Source of the DNA: Chlorobiaceae bacterium
GTDB taxonomy: Bacteria > Bacteroidota > Chlorobiia > Chlorobiales > Chlorobiaceae
Assembly (NCBI GenBank): GCA_012972835.1
Contig: JABDHK010000007.1
Location: 1-47,105 of the forward strand
DNA length: 47,105 bases
Reading direction: 5' to 3'
The notes under the pieces are model-generated. The model did not search any database. It was not told the origin of the DNA and saw only the letters and a program-made list of their open reading frames with translations. Positions 39,052-47,105 of the stretch are shown piece after piece. Numbering within the stretch: the first letter of the stretch is position 1; each line of letters begins with the position of its first letter. A program made the position numbers and the translations under genes.

Positions 39052-40263
39052 ATGGGTTATTCACAAAAATCAATAGAATTACATCTCAAAACGCGTGGTA
39101 AAATCGAAATCCGGTCTAAAGTTAGCGTAAAAACTAAAGAGGACTTGTCTTTGGCTTATACCCCTGGCGTTGCGGCCGTTTGCACAGCAATTGGCCTTGA
39201 CAAGGAAAAATCTTATACCTTAACCAATCGCGCCAATCAGGTTGCGGTTGTTTCTGACGGAACTGCCATTCTTGGTCTTGGTGACCTTGGACCTGAAGCA
39301 GCAATGCCGGTAATGGAGGGTAAGGCAATCATTTTTAAAGAGTTCGCTGATATTGACGCGATACCGCTCTGCATAAATTCTACAGATGTTGAGGATATCA
39401 TTAAGTTCTGCAAGCTTATCGAACCAAGCTTTGCGGGCATAAACCTTGAAGACATTTCAGCACCAAGATGCTTTGAAATTTTTGAGCGTCTCGAAAATGA
39501 GTTGTCAATTCCAGTTTTTCATGACGATCAGGATGGAACAGCCATTGTTACTCTGTCGGCTATCATCAATGCATGTCGTGTAACCGGACGGAATATTTCC
39601 GATTTGCATGTCGTTATCAATGGCGCCGGGGCTGCTGGTATTGCCATTGCAAGGCTATTGCTTATTGCAAAGGCTAAAGAGATTGTGCTCGTTGATACCC
39701 AGGGAGCTATTTATGCAGGACGCCCAGGAATGAATTCAACGAAACAACAGATTGCTGAAATCACCAATAAAGCAAAACATGCTGGCGATTTAGCAAGCAC
39801 ATTAGTCGGGGCAGATGTTTTTGTCGGTGTCTCCATAGGTAACATCGTCACCAAGGAAATGGTTAAAAGCATGAATAGCTCACCATTTATCTTTGCCATG
39901 GCTAACCCGACACCGGAAATAATGCCTGATCTTGCTTACGAAGCTGGTGCCAGCATCGTCGGCACTGGTCGCTCAGATCTGCTGAATCAGGTTAATAATG
40001 CTCTTGCATTTCCTGGGTTGTTCAAGGGATTGTTTGCATCTGGTGTAAGGAAGGTTACCTCGGAAATCAAAGTGGCCGTGGCAATTGCAATTGCCCACTC
40101 CATCGAACCAACCCACGACATCCTGATGCCTTCAGTGTTTAATACCGATGTTGTACCGAAAATTGTTGCCGCTATTGCAAAAATTCAGGCAGGCGTAGAC
40201 ATCTCAGAGCTTGAAAATGCCATAGAAGAGGAAGATCACCTTGTAGCCAAGTCATCAAGCTGA
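39052..40263 (+). CDS. Malic enzyme (NAD(P)-dependent, decarboxylating)
   Basis: The 403-residue protein is the short bacterial malic enzyme form, without the phosphotransacetylase-like tail of MaeB. It has the catalytic Tyr36 (LAYTPGVAAV) and Lys91 (EGKAIIFKEFADIDA), metal-binding FHDDQDGTAIV (about 156-166) and an NAD(P) Rossmann motif NGAGAAGIAIARLL (about 190-203). It converts malate to pyruvate and CO2, or the reverse. It feeds pyruvate to biosynthesis. It is a single gene with its own terminator. Confidence 0.93.
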   Translation: MGYSQKSIELHLKTRGKIEIRSKVSVKTKEDLSLAYTPGVAAVCTAIGLDKEKSYTLTNRANQVAVVSDGTAILGLGDLGPEAAMPVMEGKAIIFKEFADIDAIPLCINSTDVEDIIKFCKLIEPSFAGINLEDISAPRCFEIFERLENELSIPVFHDDQDGTAIVTLSAIINACRVTGRNISDLHVVINGAGAAGIAIARLLLIAKAKEIVLVDTQGAIYAGRPGMNSTKQQIAEITNKAKHAGDLASTLVGADVFVGVSIGNIVTKEMVKSMNSSPFIFAMANPTPEIMPDLAYEAGASIVGTGRSDLLNQVNNALAFPGLFKGLFASGVRKVTSEIKVAVAIAIAHSIEPTHDILMPSVFNTDVVPKIVAAIAKIQAGVDISELENAIEEEDHLVAKSSS

Positions 40264-40293
40264 CGGTTCATCCCTCTCTTCAAATACCATTGC

Positions 40294-40321
40294 AAAAGGC
40301 CGGTTTTATTACCGGCCTTTT
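40294..40321. terminator. Bidirectional terminator between malic enzyme and dnaJ
   Basis: A perfect ten-base stem AAAAGGCCGG / CCGGCCTTTT with an eight-base loop; T residues follow on both strands. It serves converging malic enzyme and dnaJ. Confidence 0.9.
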
Positions 40322-40361
40322 GTGTTTATAGATTTGTGTTTATCGAACAATCGAGTCAGAC

Positions 40362-41558
40362 TCAGGTAAAAATATCCCGTGCTTTTTCAAAAAAGCCTTT
40401 GGCATTTTTATCATTATGAGCAGATGGTGAAATCCCGGAAGATTTCTTCAGCTCTTTAAGAAGCTCCTTGTCCTGGTGCGAAAGATCTTTTGGGACATAA
40501 ACATTCACCTTCACATACTGGTCACCTCTGGACGACCCTCGCAGATGACCTATCCCGTGACCCGCTATGCGGAGCATGGTTTCAGGTTGCGTCGATGGAG
40601 GAATAGTTAGCTTGACTGCTCCATCGAGCGTTGGCACATCGACTTTTGTTCCGAGAACAAGGTCCGGGAAACTCACCGCAAGGGAATAAACCACATCGTC
40701 GCCATGGCGTGAAAACATTTCGTGAGCTATTTCCTCAATGATCACAAGCAAATCGCCTGCCGCTCCTCCTCTCGGGCCTGCATTACCCTGTCCACGCAAG
40801 GTCAGGTAATTTCCGTCCTCAACGCCTGATGGCACATTAACCTTGACAGTCACTTCACCCAGTTTAATCCCTTCGCCGTAACAGGAGGTACAACGATCCT
40901 TGACCATCCTGCCTTCACCACCACATGTAGGACATGCGACAATATTGACGAACTGGCCGAACATTGTTTTGGATGCCTGCCGCACCTCTCCTGTACCATG
41001 GCAGGTCTGGCAGTTTTCTGTCGCTCCCGATTTGGATCCACTGCCGTTACACTCCTTGCAGGTAACCTGTTTTTTGATCTTCAATGTCTTTTCAACGCCT
41101 TTGGCAATCTCTTCAAGGGTCAGCTTGAGACGAATTTTCAGATCAGTCCCAGGAATACCTCCAGACGCACGACCTCTTCTGCCTCCACCTCCACCAAAAA
41201 CCTCTTCAAAACCAAATGGGGCCCCGCCAGCACGTGTCTTTCCACCGCTGAACATATCGTTGAATGCACTGAAAATATCGTTTAAATCCGTAGCGCCGCC
41301 GCCATACTGTCCGCCGCCACTGGAAGCGGCCGAAGAACCTACACCCGCATGACCGAACTGATCATAGCGACGTCGCTTGTCATCATTGCTGAGAACTTCG
41401 TAGGCTTCATTCACCTCCTTGAAATGCTCCTCTGCATCCTTGTTGTCCGGATTTTTATCAGGATGAAACTGCAGCGCCAGCTTCCTGTATGCCTTTTTTA
41501 TCTCATCCTTGGTGGCCGTACGGCTGACACCAAGAACCTCGTAATATTCTCTCTTCAT
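40362..41558 (-). CDS. dnaJ: Chaperone DnaJ
   Basis: A full-length 398-residue class A J protein: J domain with HPD at 32-34, Gly/Phe-rich linker (about 75-135), and four zinc motifs [24 protein letters not shown] and CTSCYGEG (starting at about 167, 183, 209 and 223), then the two C-terminal substrate domains ([20 protein letters not shown]). It stimulates DnaK ATPase and passes unfolded proteins to it. It is last in the hrcA-grpE-dnaJ order, with dnaK elsewhere. A Gly/Ala insert in the linker is longer than usual. Confidence 0.97.
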   Translation of the reverse strand: MKREYYEVLGVSRTATKDEIKKAYRKLALQFHPDKNPDNKDAEEHFKEVNEAYEVLSNDDKRRRYDQFGHAGVGSSAASSGGGQYGGGATDLNDIFSAFNDMFSGGKTRAGGAPFGFEEVFGGGGGRRGRASGGIPGTDLKIRLKLTLEEIAKGVEKTLKIKKQVTCKECNGSGSKSGATENCQTCHGTGEVRQASKTMFGQFVNIVACPTCGGEGRMVKDRCTSCYGEGIKLGEVTVKVNVPSGVEDGNYLTLRGQGNAGPRGGAAGDLLVIIEEIAHEMFSRHGDDVVYSLAVSFPDLVLGTKVDVPTLDGAVKLTIPPSTQPETMLRIAGHGIGHLRGSSRGDQYVKVNVYVPKDLSHQDKELLKELKKSSGISPSAHNDKNAKGFFEKARDIFT

Positions 41559-41616
41559 AATAGCACCAACAAATTTGCTTGTCTATGGAATTCATTGAAA
41601 TAAAAAACGTACCGCA

Positions 41617-42255
41617 CTATCTTGCCACGATGACCTTCGCATGTCTGATAACCTTGTCACCCAGCAGGTACCCGGTCTGGTACTCATCAATGATGGTATC
41701 TGATTCAACTTCCGGCTGATCGATCTGGGAAATTGCTTCATGAAAATTCACATCAAGCTTCATTCCTTTTGATTCTATCGCTGTAACCCCTTTTTGATCA
41801 AGCCACTTCTCAAGATTTTTTTTCACTAGTTCCACACCCTCAATATATAACCTGGCTTCCCCTGATGTTTCAGAATTAAGAGGGGCATGCTGTAGAACTC
41901 TTTTCACGTCATCAACAACCGGAAGAATTTCCCTGATAATGTTCTCAAGAGTCCTGGATGAGGACATCATTGCCTCACGTTCTTTCTGTTTGCGGAAGTT
42001 CTCAAAATCCGCAGCTTTTCGCAGCAGCTCATCACGATACTTGTCGGCCTGCTCTTTCTGCTTGTTCAATTCGATTTCAAGCTCAGCTATTCTCGAAACA
42101 GAGGAGGATTCTTCTTTTGCCGGCACATCCTGAACCAATTCCCACTCAGAGAAAGTACCTTCAGGAAGCGCGGAGGCCTCGGGAATATAATTATTCTCTC
42201 TCTCCTCAAAATTTTCTTTATAACTCTCTTTTCCGTCCGTTGCTTTCTTTGTCAT
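41617..42255 (-). CDS. grpE: Nucleotide exchange factor GrpE
   Basis: The 212-residue protein has the long N-terminal acidic stretch, a coiled coil (about 53-100, [20 protein letters not shown] then [20 protein letters not shown]) and the C-terminal beta domain ([37 protein letters not shown]). GrpE releases ADP from DnaK and acts as a thermosensor. It sits between hrcA and dnaJ in a three-gene heat-shock cluster. Confidence 0.95.
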   Translation of the reverse strand: MTKKATDGKESYKENFEERENNYIPEASALPEGTFSEWELVQDVPAKEESSSVSRIAELEIELNKQKEQADKYRDELLRKAADFENFRKQKEREAMMSSSRTLENIIREILPVVDDVKRVLQHAPLNSETSGEARLYIEGVELVKKNLEKWLDQKGVTAIESKGMKLDVNFHEAISQIDQPEVESDTIIDEYQTGYLLGDKVIRHAKVIVAR

Positions 42256-42270
42256 AAATACATTTTCTGT

Positions 42271-43347
42271 TTAGTTAACTTCCGACAGCGTTGCAGAAAG
42301 GCTGTCGGCCATATAGTTGAGCACGCGAACAGCGTACTCGTAATCCATTCTTTTCGGTCCAAAAATTCCGATTTTTCCTACCATGTTTCCAACATAATAA
42401 GGTGTTGAAACTATGGTAAGATCTTCCGCCTGTATTTCACTATTCTCCTTGCCGATATTAATGGTAATATCCATGCCAGCCGGCCTGATGGTCTCGACGG
42501 ACGATGAACCACTATGCTCGACCAGCTTTGCCATGCTGAACTTATCCTCAATCATGGTGATAAGATCACGAACCCTCTCGGGTTGCTTGAACTCAGGCTG
42601 ATCAACAATGTATTCTGTGCCGGAAATGTAGAGCCGTTCAAAAATCGGCGACTCATCGAAGAGATTTCCGGCTGAACGCACAATAAGATTTTTCAGTGCG
42701 TTGTCACAACCACTGTCAGTAAGACGTCGACGGATTGTTCTGCGGATTTCAGAAAGTGTCAATCCGGAAAGCCGCTGATTGAGAACATCAACAACCTCAT
42801 CAACTGTCTGGCGGGAAACTTCCATATCAAGCTCCATAACAATAGTCTTGACAAACAGAGACTGTATGGAGAGAATAACCATCATCCGCGTCGAACTCAA
42901 CAGAACCATGTCGAGCTTCTCAAAAATTGCGTTAGACAGCGTTGGCGACAAGACAACACTCAACTGTCTTGAAATGGTACCAAGAACTTTTGCCGCTGAA
43001 AGAAGCACATCTGATGAGGTACCCTTACGGTCTATACTGATTTGACCAACATTCGCCTCTATCCTTTTTTTCTCTTTCTCATCAAGACACTGGAAGGTCA
43101 TAATCAGATCGACATAATAACGATACCCCTTGTCTGTCGGAATTCTTCCGGCTGATGTGTGCGGCTGACTGATATAGCCTTCATCTTCAAGTACGGCCAT
43201 GACATTTCTGATCGTGGCATCAGAAAAACCAAGATTATAATTTTTTGCTATATACCTTGACCCCACCGGAGCAGCCGTCACGACATAGGACTGGATAATA
43301 ATACCCAGCACATGCCGCTCTCTCAAGGTCAGATCACGAGAATCCAT
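42271..43347 (-). CDS. hrcA: Heat-shock repressor HrcA
   Basis: A 358-residue HrcA with N-terminal winged helix ([40 protein letters not shown]), a dimerisation and inserted domain, and the C-terminal [20 protein letters not shown]. HrcA represses chaperone genes by binding CIRCE operators. In the 136 bases upstream I find no CIRCE (TTAGCACTC-N9-GAGTGCTAA). An imperfect inverted repeat (ACAGGTG at 43392-43398 and CACCTGT at 43434-43440) lies there, more likely the end of the prmC transcript. The operon may thus be controlled by other means. Confidence 0.96.
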   Translation of the reverse strand: MDSRDLTLRERHVLGIIIQSYVVTAAPVGSRYIAKNYNLGFSDATIRNVMAVLEDEGYISQPHTSAGRIPTDKGYRYYVDLIMTFQCLDEKEKKRIEANVGQISIDRKGTSSDVLLSAAKVLGTISRQLSVVLSPTLSNAIFEKLDMVLLSSTRMMVILSIQSLFVKTIVMELDMEVSRQTVDEVVDVLNQRLSGLTLSEIRRTIRRRLTDSGCDNALKNLIVRSAGNLFDESPIFERLYISGTEYIVDQPEFKQPERVRDLITMIEDKFSMAKLVEHSGSSSVETIRPAGMDITINIGKENSEIQAEDLTIVSTPYYVGNMVGKIGIFGPKRMDYEYAVRVLNYMADSLSATLSEVN

Positions 43348-43483
43348 CCACGTATACCATTGTGATTAGAAGCAATAACAGTGCAAAACAAACAGGTGAA
43401 TTTAAACAAACTAATCTGTTCTGCACCTGTGTAATGTTAATTATACCAAGAGCTTTATAATAAAAAACAATTCCGAAAGCAAG

Positions 43484-44383
43484 TTAATTTCCTGTTGGAA
43501 AAATTCCCGAAATAATCCTGTCAAAACCGGAATAATCCTTTAATACCGTTATCCCGGTAAACCCTTGAAAAGTCATAAGATTCGAGACCGCTTCCGCCGC
43601 ATCTGCATGCAGTTCAAAACAGAGCTTTCCTCCCGGAACAAGAAGCTGTTTTGCCTGTACCGCAATCACACTGTAACACTCCATCCCTTGTGGTGTTGTC
43701 AATGCAATTTTAGGTTCATAGTGCTTAACCTCTTTTTGAAGACCTTCCCATTCAGCCTCCGGTATATAGGGTGGATTCGAGACAACAAGATCGTAAGGAG
43801 AGTCTGGCAGTGAAGCGGCAAACAACTCGCTGAACATATCGCCAGCAATAAACTCTACCCTGGATTCCACCCCAATGTTTGCTGCGTTCAGGCGGGCAAT
43901 ATCAAGAGCATCAAGAGAGCAATCAATAGCGACAGCTTTGAGTGAAGGACAAAGCTTTGCCATAGTAATGGCAATGCACCCGCTTCCTGTACCAATATCC
44001 AGAATCTTTGCCTCCCGCGAACCACCGCGACCTGTCATGCCAAGAGATTCAAGGGCGTGATCAACAAGGAGTTCTGTTTCCGGGCGGGGTATAAGTACCC
44101 GCTCATCAACAGTAAACTTCAGCCCGTAAAAGAACTGTTCACCAATAATATACTGAACTGGACGACCTTCAAGCCGCTGGCGGCAAAGCACTCTGAACCG
44201 ATCAAGTTCATCCTGATAGACAGGTCTGTTGTGATGAAGATAGAGTTGAAGCCTGCTCTGACCCAAGATATGCCCCAGAAGGAGCTCCGCGCTGATTCGA
44301 GGCTCATCAACATTTTTTTCCTCAAAAAAAACCGCAGTTGTCTTAAGCAGTTCGACCACTTGCCACTCTTTCAGTTCTTGCAT
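43484..44383 (-). CDS. prmC: Release factor glutamine methyltransferase PrmC (HemK)
   Basis: A 299-residue SAM-dependent methyltransferase with the N-terminal helical domain (about 1-85), the SAM motif LDIGTGSGCIAITMAKL (about 128-144) and the NPPY substrate-amide motif (about 203-206, VVSNPPYIPEAEW). It methylates the GGQ glutamine of RF1/RF2. It is just upstream of hrcA on the same strand but separated by about 136 bases, so not clearly in that operon. Confidence 0.95.
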   Translation of the reverse strand: MQELKEWQVVELLKTTAVFFEEKNVDEPRISAELLLGHILGQSRLQLYLHHNRPVYQDELDRFRVLCRQRLEGRPVQYIIGEQFFYGLKFTVDERVLIPRPETELLVDHALESLGMTGRGGSREAKILDIGTGSGCIAITMAKLCPSLKAVAIDCSLDALDIARLNAANIGVESRVEFIAGDMFSELFAASLPDSPYDLVVSNPPYIPEAEWEGLQKEVKHYEPKIALTTPQGMECYSVIAVQAKQLLVPGGKLCFELHADAAEAVSNLMTFQGFTGITVLKDYSGFDRIISGIFPTGN

Positions 44384-44578
44384 TTTTCTCTTTTAAATCC
44401 CAAATTCGCAGTGCAATCCTTTGAAGGATGCCATAAAAAAGCTGAACTCTACACAACAGACTCTTTAGAAAATAAATTCAGTCACGTGACTTTTCAAATA
44501 GTACATTGAATGTTCACCCTGATACCCTAAGTGCAAAAACCCGGGCAAACAGACCATAGATTCAAGATCAACGTCACG

Positions 44579-45319
44579 ATGAAAAAAGCTCTTCTCATTT
44601 TTTCCCTGCTTCTCTCCGCAGCTTCCGGAAATCCTGTTGTCGCAGCCCAGAAATTTAACGGCATTATGGAGATGATACTGAAAATGCCGAACGGTACCGC
44701 TGAAATCACCTACTACTTCGGCAACAAAACACAGCGCATGGATATGACCATGCAGATGGATAAAATACCCGAAAAATTAAAAACATCGGTCATCACAAAG
44801 GCCTCGCAGCCAGACCAGGCTTATGTCATTAATCACCAGGCAAAAAATTACAGTATTGTCAATCTCAAAACTGCTGCAGAAAACGCCATGCTGCTTGATT
44901 TCGACAGTAATTATAAACTTACAAGAGTTGGAAAGCAAACCATAAAAGGCTACACTTGCAACCGGATTGGCCTGACGAGCAGCACCGAAAAACTTGAACT
45001 CTGGGTCACGCGTGATCTTGGCGATTTCTCAACATTTAGAATCCTTCAGTCGCAAAATCCCCGTCTGTCAAATACTTCACTGGCAAAAACACTCAGCAAC
45101 GCGGGCATTGAGGGATTCCCTGTCAAGATCGTGCAATATAATGATAACGGCCCATACATCATGGAACTGATGCAAATCTGGCCAAAAGCACTTCCTCTGT
45201 CAGACTTCAATATTCCAGCGGGATACGTGAACGTTGCAGACAACCAGAAACCTCTGGATACCCAGCAGAAAGCTCATCTGAAAATTCTGATGGAAAAAAT
45301 GAAAAAGTTCGAAAAGTAG
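44579..45319 (+). CDS. Secreted DUF4412-like protein
   Basis: From the ATG at 44579 the product is 246 residues; the frame is open 16 codons upstream but the Met followed by KKALLIFSLLLSAASGNPVV is a clean signal peptide start (cleavage near VAAQ). The mature part (MEMILKMPNGTAEITYYFGN; TKASQPDQAYVINHQAKNYS; TIKGYTCNRIGLTSSTEKLE) fits DUF4412-like proteins, beta-rich periplasmic proteins related to lipoprotein-carrier folds. Function unknown. It is the only plus-strand gene between prmC and the glycosyltransferase. Confidence 0.72.
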   Translation: MKKALLIFSLLLSAASGNPVVAAQKFNGIMEMILKMPNGTAEITYYFGNKTQRMDMTMQMDKIPEKLKTSVITKASQPDQAYVINHQAKNYSIVNLKTAAENAMLLDFDSNYKLTRVGKQTIKGYTCNRIGLTSSTEKLELWVTRDLGDFSTFRILQSQNPRLSNTSLAKTLSNAGIEGFPVKIVQYNDNGPYIMELMQIWPKALPLSDFNIPAGYVNVADNQKPLDTQQKAHLKILMEKMKKFEK

Positions 45320-45421
45320 TGTGATCCAAGCAGAAAGAAACCAAAATAAATATTCCGCCGATACCGGTCATTTTTATACAGCATCTCATCAAATAACCAT
45401 CGATACACCTCTTCCTCCGTA

Positions 45422-46525
45422 TCAGCGGAAACTTAACCCGTTAACCTGCGTTTGCTGCACATGATTGTACAGTGAATGTATAACCGGACTCTTCTCTATC
45501 ATACTGTAGTAAAGATCTTCGTAACTCTCCACCATACAATCTCGTGAAAAACGCTGTTCAAACTCCTTGCGACATGTTTTTCTTGATATCCGGTCAACAT
45601 GATGAATTGCCTCGATAAAGTCAAGACGTTTTTCACAAATAAAACCTGTCTTGCCATGCGTAATCACTTCCGGCGCTGAACCACATCCCGTTACAATCAC
45701 CGGGGTGCCGCATGCCAGAGCCTCAATCATCACCAGCCCGAAAGGCTCAGGCCAGTCTATAGTATTCAGCAGAGCTTTCGCATTTTTCAGCAAATCTCCC
45801 TTGTGCTCTTCATCAACTTCACCGACATACTCAATCAGCGGATGATCAAGCAGTGGCCTGATTTTTTTCTCAAAAAAAATTTTGTCAGCCGGATCGATTT
45901 TAGCAGCAATTTTCAGTGGTATATGGCATGCACGTGCAAGCATGATTGCCTCTTGAGGCTTTTTCTCTTCTGAAAAGCGTCCAAGGTAGAGAAAATAATC
46001 TCCAGGCTTATCGTTAAATTCAAAGCAAGATGGAGGATAACCGTGATAAACGGTTTTTACCCAGTTAATTTCCTTTACAGGGTGCCTCTGTGAATCACTG
46101 ATGGAGACATAGGACATATCAGGATATGATCTCAGCATTGCCGGGCTATCGCCAAGATCAAGCCTGCCATGCATCGTCAGAACAGTTGGCACCTGTGTCT
46201 TATAGGCATAAGGCAAAGTCATATACTCGAGATGCGAATGAATAATATCAAACTCATTGGCCATTTTCTCATAGACCTGAGCCAACATCATCATAGTAAC
46301 CATTATTGGCGAATGAGCCTTTCTGCCAAGACGAAGGCTCTCTCTGATAGGGGCAACAAGCCGGGCGCTTGTTATGGAATCACCCGACGCAAACAAGGTA
46401 ACATCGTGCCCCTTCTCTACCAGTCCTTCAGTCAAATGGTAGACTACCCTCTCTGTTCCACCATATTTTTTTGGTGGCACACGTTCCACTAACGGTGCAA
46501 TCTGAGCAATGCGTAGCTTTTTCAT
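45422..46525 (-). CDS. GT4-family glycosyltransferase
   Basis: A 367-residue GT-B glycosyltransferase of the GT4 type: N-terminal IAQIAPLVERVPPKKYGGTE, GLVEKGHDVTLFASG, FDIIHSHLEYMTLPY, then LYLGRFSEEKKPQEAIMLA and the donor-site EPFGLVMIEALACGTPVIVT with its two glutamates. The start ATG at 46525 has an excellent GGAGG site (AAAAGGAGGGG). It likely adds a sugar to a surface polysaccharide or lipid. The acceptor is unknown. A sigma-factor-like fragment ends 16 bases upstream and may be cotranscribed. Confidence 0.9.
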   Translation of the reverse strand: MKKLRIAQIAPLVERVPPKKYGGTERVVYHLTEGLVEKGHDVTLFASGDSITSARLVAPIRESLRLGRKAHSPIMVTMMMLAQVYEKMANEFDIIHSHLEYMTLPYAYKTQVPTVLTMHGRLDLGDSPAMLRSYPDMSYVSISDSQRHPVKEINWVKTVYHGYPPSCFEFNDKPGDYFLYLGRFSEEKKPQEAIMLARACHIPLKIAAKIDPADKIFFEKKIRPLLDHPLIEYVGEVDEEHKGDLLKNAKALLNTIDWPEPFGLVMIEALACGTPVIVTGCGSAPEVITHGKTGFICEKRLDFIEAIHHVDRISRKTCRKEFEQRFSRDCMVESYEDLYYSMIEKSPVIHSLYNHVQQTQVNGLSFR

Positions 46526-46541
46526 GAGTATACCCCTCCTT

Positions 46542-46826
46542 TTACAATAGCCAGGATTTTAAACAGGCACTATATGCCAGTGCTTTCCGCCCAGAGGATA
46601 ACCATACTCTTATGGTATCAAGTGGTTTTCCGATTATTCTTGATATAGCCCGGTGTTTAAGTCCCGAAATCGCAGATAACAGTACTGATAACCTTATATC
46701 GGCGTCCTGCTTGAGCAACAGTGCCTTATCTTCGGCTTCCATCGAACATGACGGCTTTTCTGGCAAACTGAGTGTGCAGTCATGATCAAGAGTATCTAAG
46801 GGATTAGGAAAATACTGATCTACCTT
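46542..46826 (-). pseudogene. Sigma-70 region-4-like fragment (ECF type), N-terminally truncated
   Basis: The frame is open from just after a TAA at 46829-46827 down to a TAA at 46544-46542. It reads like the end of an ECF sigma factor: a linker (NPLDTLDHD, LSLPEKPSC), then KQDADIRLSVLLSAISGLKH and a helix-turn-helix RAISRIIGKPLDTIRVWLSS followed by GRKAL. Region 2, which contacts core polymerase and the -10 box, is missing. There is no ATG near the start of the frame, only a TTG at 46766. It could be a decayed sigma factor cut off by the repeat-bearing DNA to the right, or a small DNA-binding protein read from the TTG. Confidence 0.5.
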
Positions 46827-46947
46827 TTATAATATCTTCATACTGCAACGTAAAAACTGGAGAACTTGCATATGAAGACATCTGTAATGAATCGCAACGG
46901 CATAAATCCTGAGATAGCAGGGCTGATTACTCGACTGGTTACCTTAA

Positions 46948-47064
46948 TTCCGTGGCCAGTTGAGTATTCCGGGGAAAGTGTACCACCCATTCCGGGTGAA
47001 AGTGTGCCAGGTATTCCGCGATATAATGTGCCACCGATTCCGGGGCAAAGTGTACCACCTTTTT
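46948..47064. repeat. About four and a half ~24-bp direct repeats, IS21-like end
   Basis: The unit begins ATTCCG and contains GTGtaCCACC or GTGcCAgG; copies start at about 46948, 46967, 46990, 47014 and 47038. The reverse complement reads cGGAATgggtGGtACACTTT. Arrays of this form are known at the ends of IS21-family elements as multiple transposase-binding sites. The plus-strand frame running through it (46866-47066) is a repetitive SVPPIPGE-type frame and I do not call it a gene. Confidence 0.65.
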
Positions 47065-47105
47065 GAGGCCAGATTTGCTGTTAGAACTTACACAATTTTA
47101 TCCAA
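46948..47105. mobile_element. Possible end of an IS21-family element, continuing past the right edge
   Basis: The repeat cluster next to the right edge looks like an IS21-type terminus. No istA or istB frame is in the window, so the element would lie to the right, or only a solo remnant remains. Recognition rests on the repeat pattern. Confidence 0.35.

Noticed and set aside
45353-45430. Inverted repeat TTCCGCCGATAC / GTATCAGCGGAA between converging genes
   Set aside because: The loop is over 50 bases with a mismatch and there is no T-run, so I do not call it a terminator.
46866-47066. 66-codon plus-strand frame with SVPPIPGE repeats
   Set aside because: The peptide repeat comes from the ~24-bp DNA repeats that look like an IS21-type end; no ribosome binding site or domain supports a gene.

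Overview
The window looks like a chromosomal piece of a green sulfur bacterium (Chlorobiaceae, Chlorobium/Pelodictyon-like). This rests on a PucC/BCH2-type membrane protein of the family tied to (bacterio)chlorophyll photosystems, on Chlorobi-like versions of the housekeeping genes, and on small proteins that resemble Chlorobi-only hypotheticals. That is an inference from protein character; no 16S rRNA or tRNA gene was recognised. The first ~7.5 kb reads differently from the rest (proteobacterial-looking Tad pilus genes, a different codon feel) and is probably acquired DNA.

Layout. (1) 1-7612, all on the minus strand: a Tad/Flp pilus operon in transcription order flp2, flp1, cpaB/rcpC, rcpA/cpaC secretin, tadE-like, tadG-like, tadZ/cpaE, tadA/cpaF, tadB (cut by the left edge). 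The flp pilin gene is tandemly duplicated together with the first codons of cpaB. (2) 7613-8870: an AT-rich scar with a probable BrnA antitoxin remnant, then a PAP2-type membrane phosphatase-like gene. (3) 9031-14534, minus strand: PucC/BCH2 transporter-like protein, RecD2 helicase, a DUF433/DUF5615-type toxin-antitoxin pair and an M24 (Xaa-Pro type) peptidase. (4) 14758-16555: TPP riboswitch and thiC on the plus strand. (5) 16630-29422, mostly minus strand: tpiA, a small beta-rich protein, a membrane-anchored coiled-coil-like protein, greA, an HtrA protease, trpE, (plus-strand small membrane protein), lepB, lepA, fmt, def and a CPA2 antiporter with a Usp-like cytoplasmic tail. (6) 29743-34164, plus strand: proB, proA, a LolD-like ABC ATPase, an alpha/beta hydrolase and a small secreted PPC-like protein. 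(7) 34229-40263: a DegT-type aminotransferase (minus), then mpl, gap, a flavodoxin-like protein and malic enzyme (plus). (8) 40362-44383, minus strand: prmC, hrcA, grpE, dnaJ. (9) 44579-47105: a DUF4412-like secreted protein, a GT4 glycosyltransferase preceded by a sigma-factor region-4 fragment, and at the right edge a cluster of ~24-bp direct repeats resembling the ends of IS21-family elements.

How the parts fit. The Tad genes would together make, extrude and retract Flp fibres: pilin, secretin, outer-membrane/periplasm partner CpaB, pseudopilin-like TadE/TadG, localiser TadZ, motor TadA and platform TadB. The rest is core metabolism and cell maintenance: proline synthesis (proB-proA), tryptophan (trpE), thiamine (thiC), glycolysis/gluconeogenesis (tpiA, gap, maeB), N-terminal protein maturation (fmt-def), secretion (lepB), translation (lepA, prmC), transcription elongation (greA), peptidoglycan recycling (mpl) and stress response (htrA, hrcA-grpE-dnaJ).

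I do not see a clearly new multi-gene system. The best leads are the flp-cpaB' duplication, the compact rearranged Tad locus with an odd TadZ P-loop and a repeat-bearing secretin, the possible alternative pairing in the thiC leader, and the decayed mobile/toxin-antitoxin debris at the edges of the accessory regions. No CRISPR array, tRNA or rRNA gene was seen.
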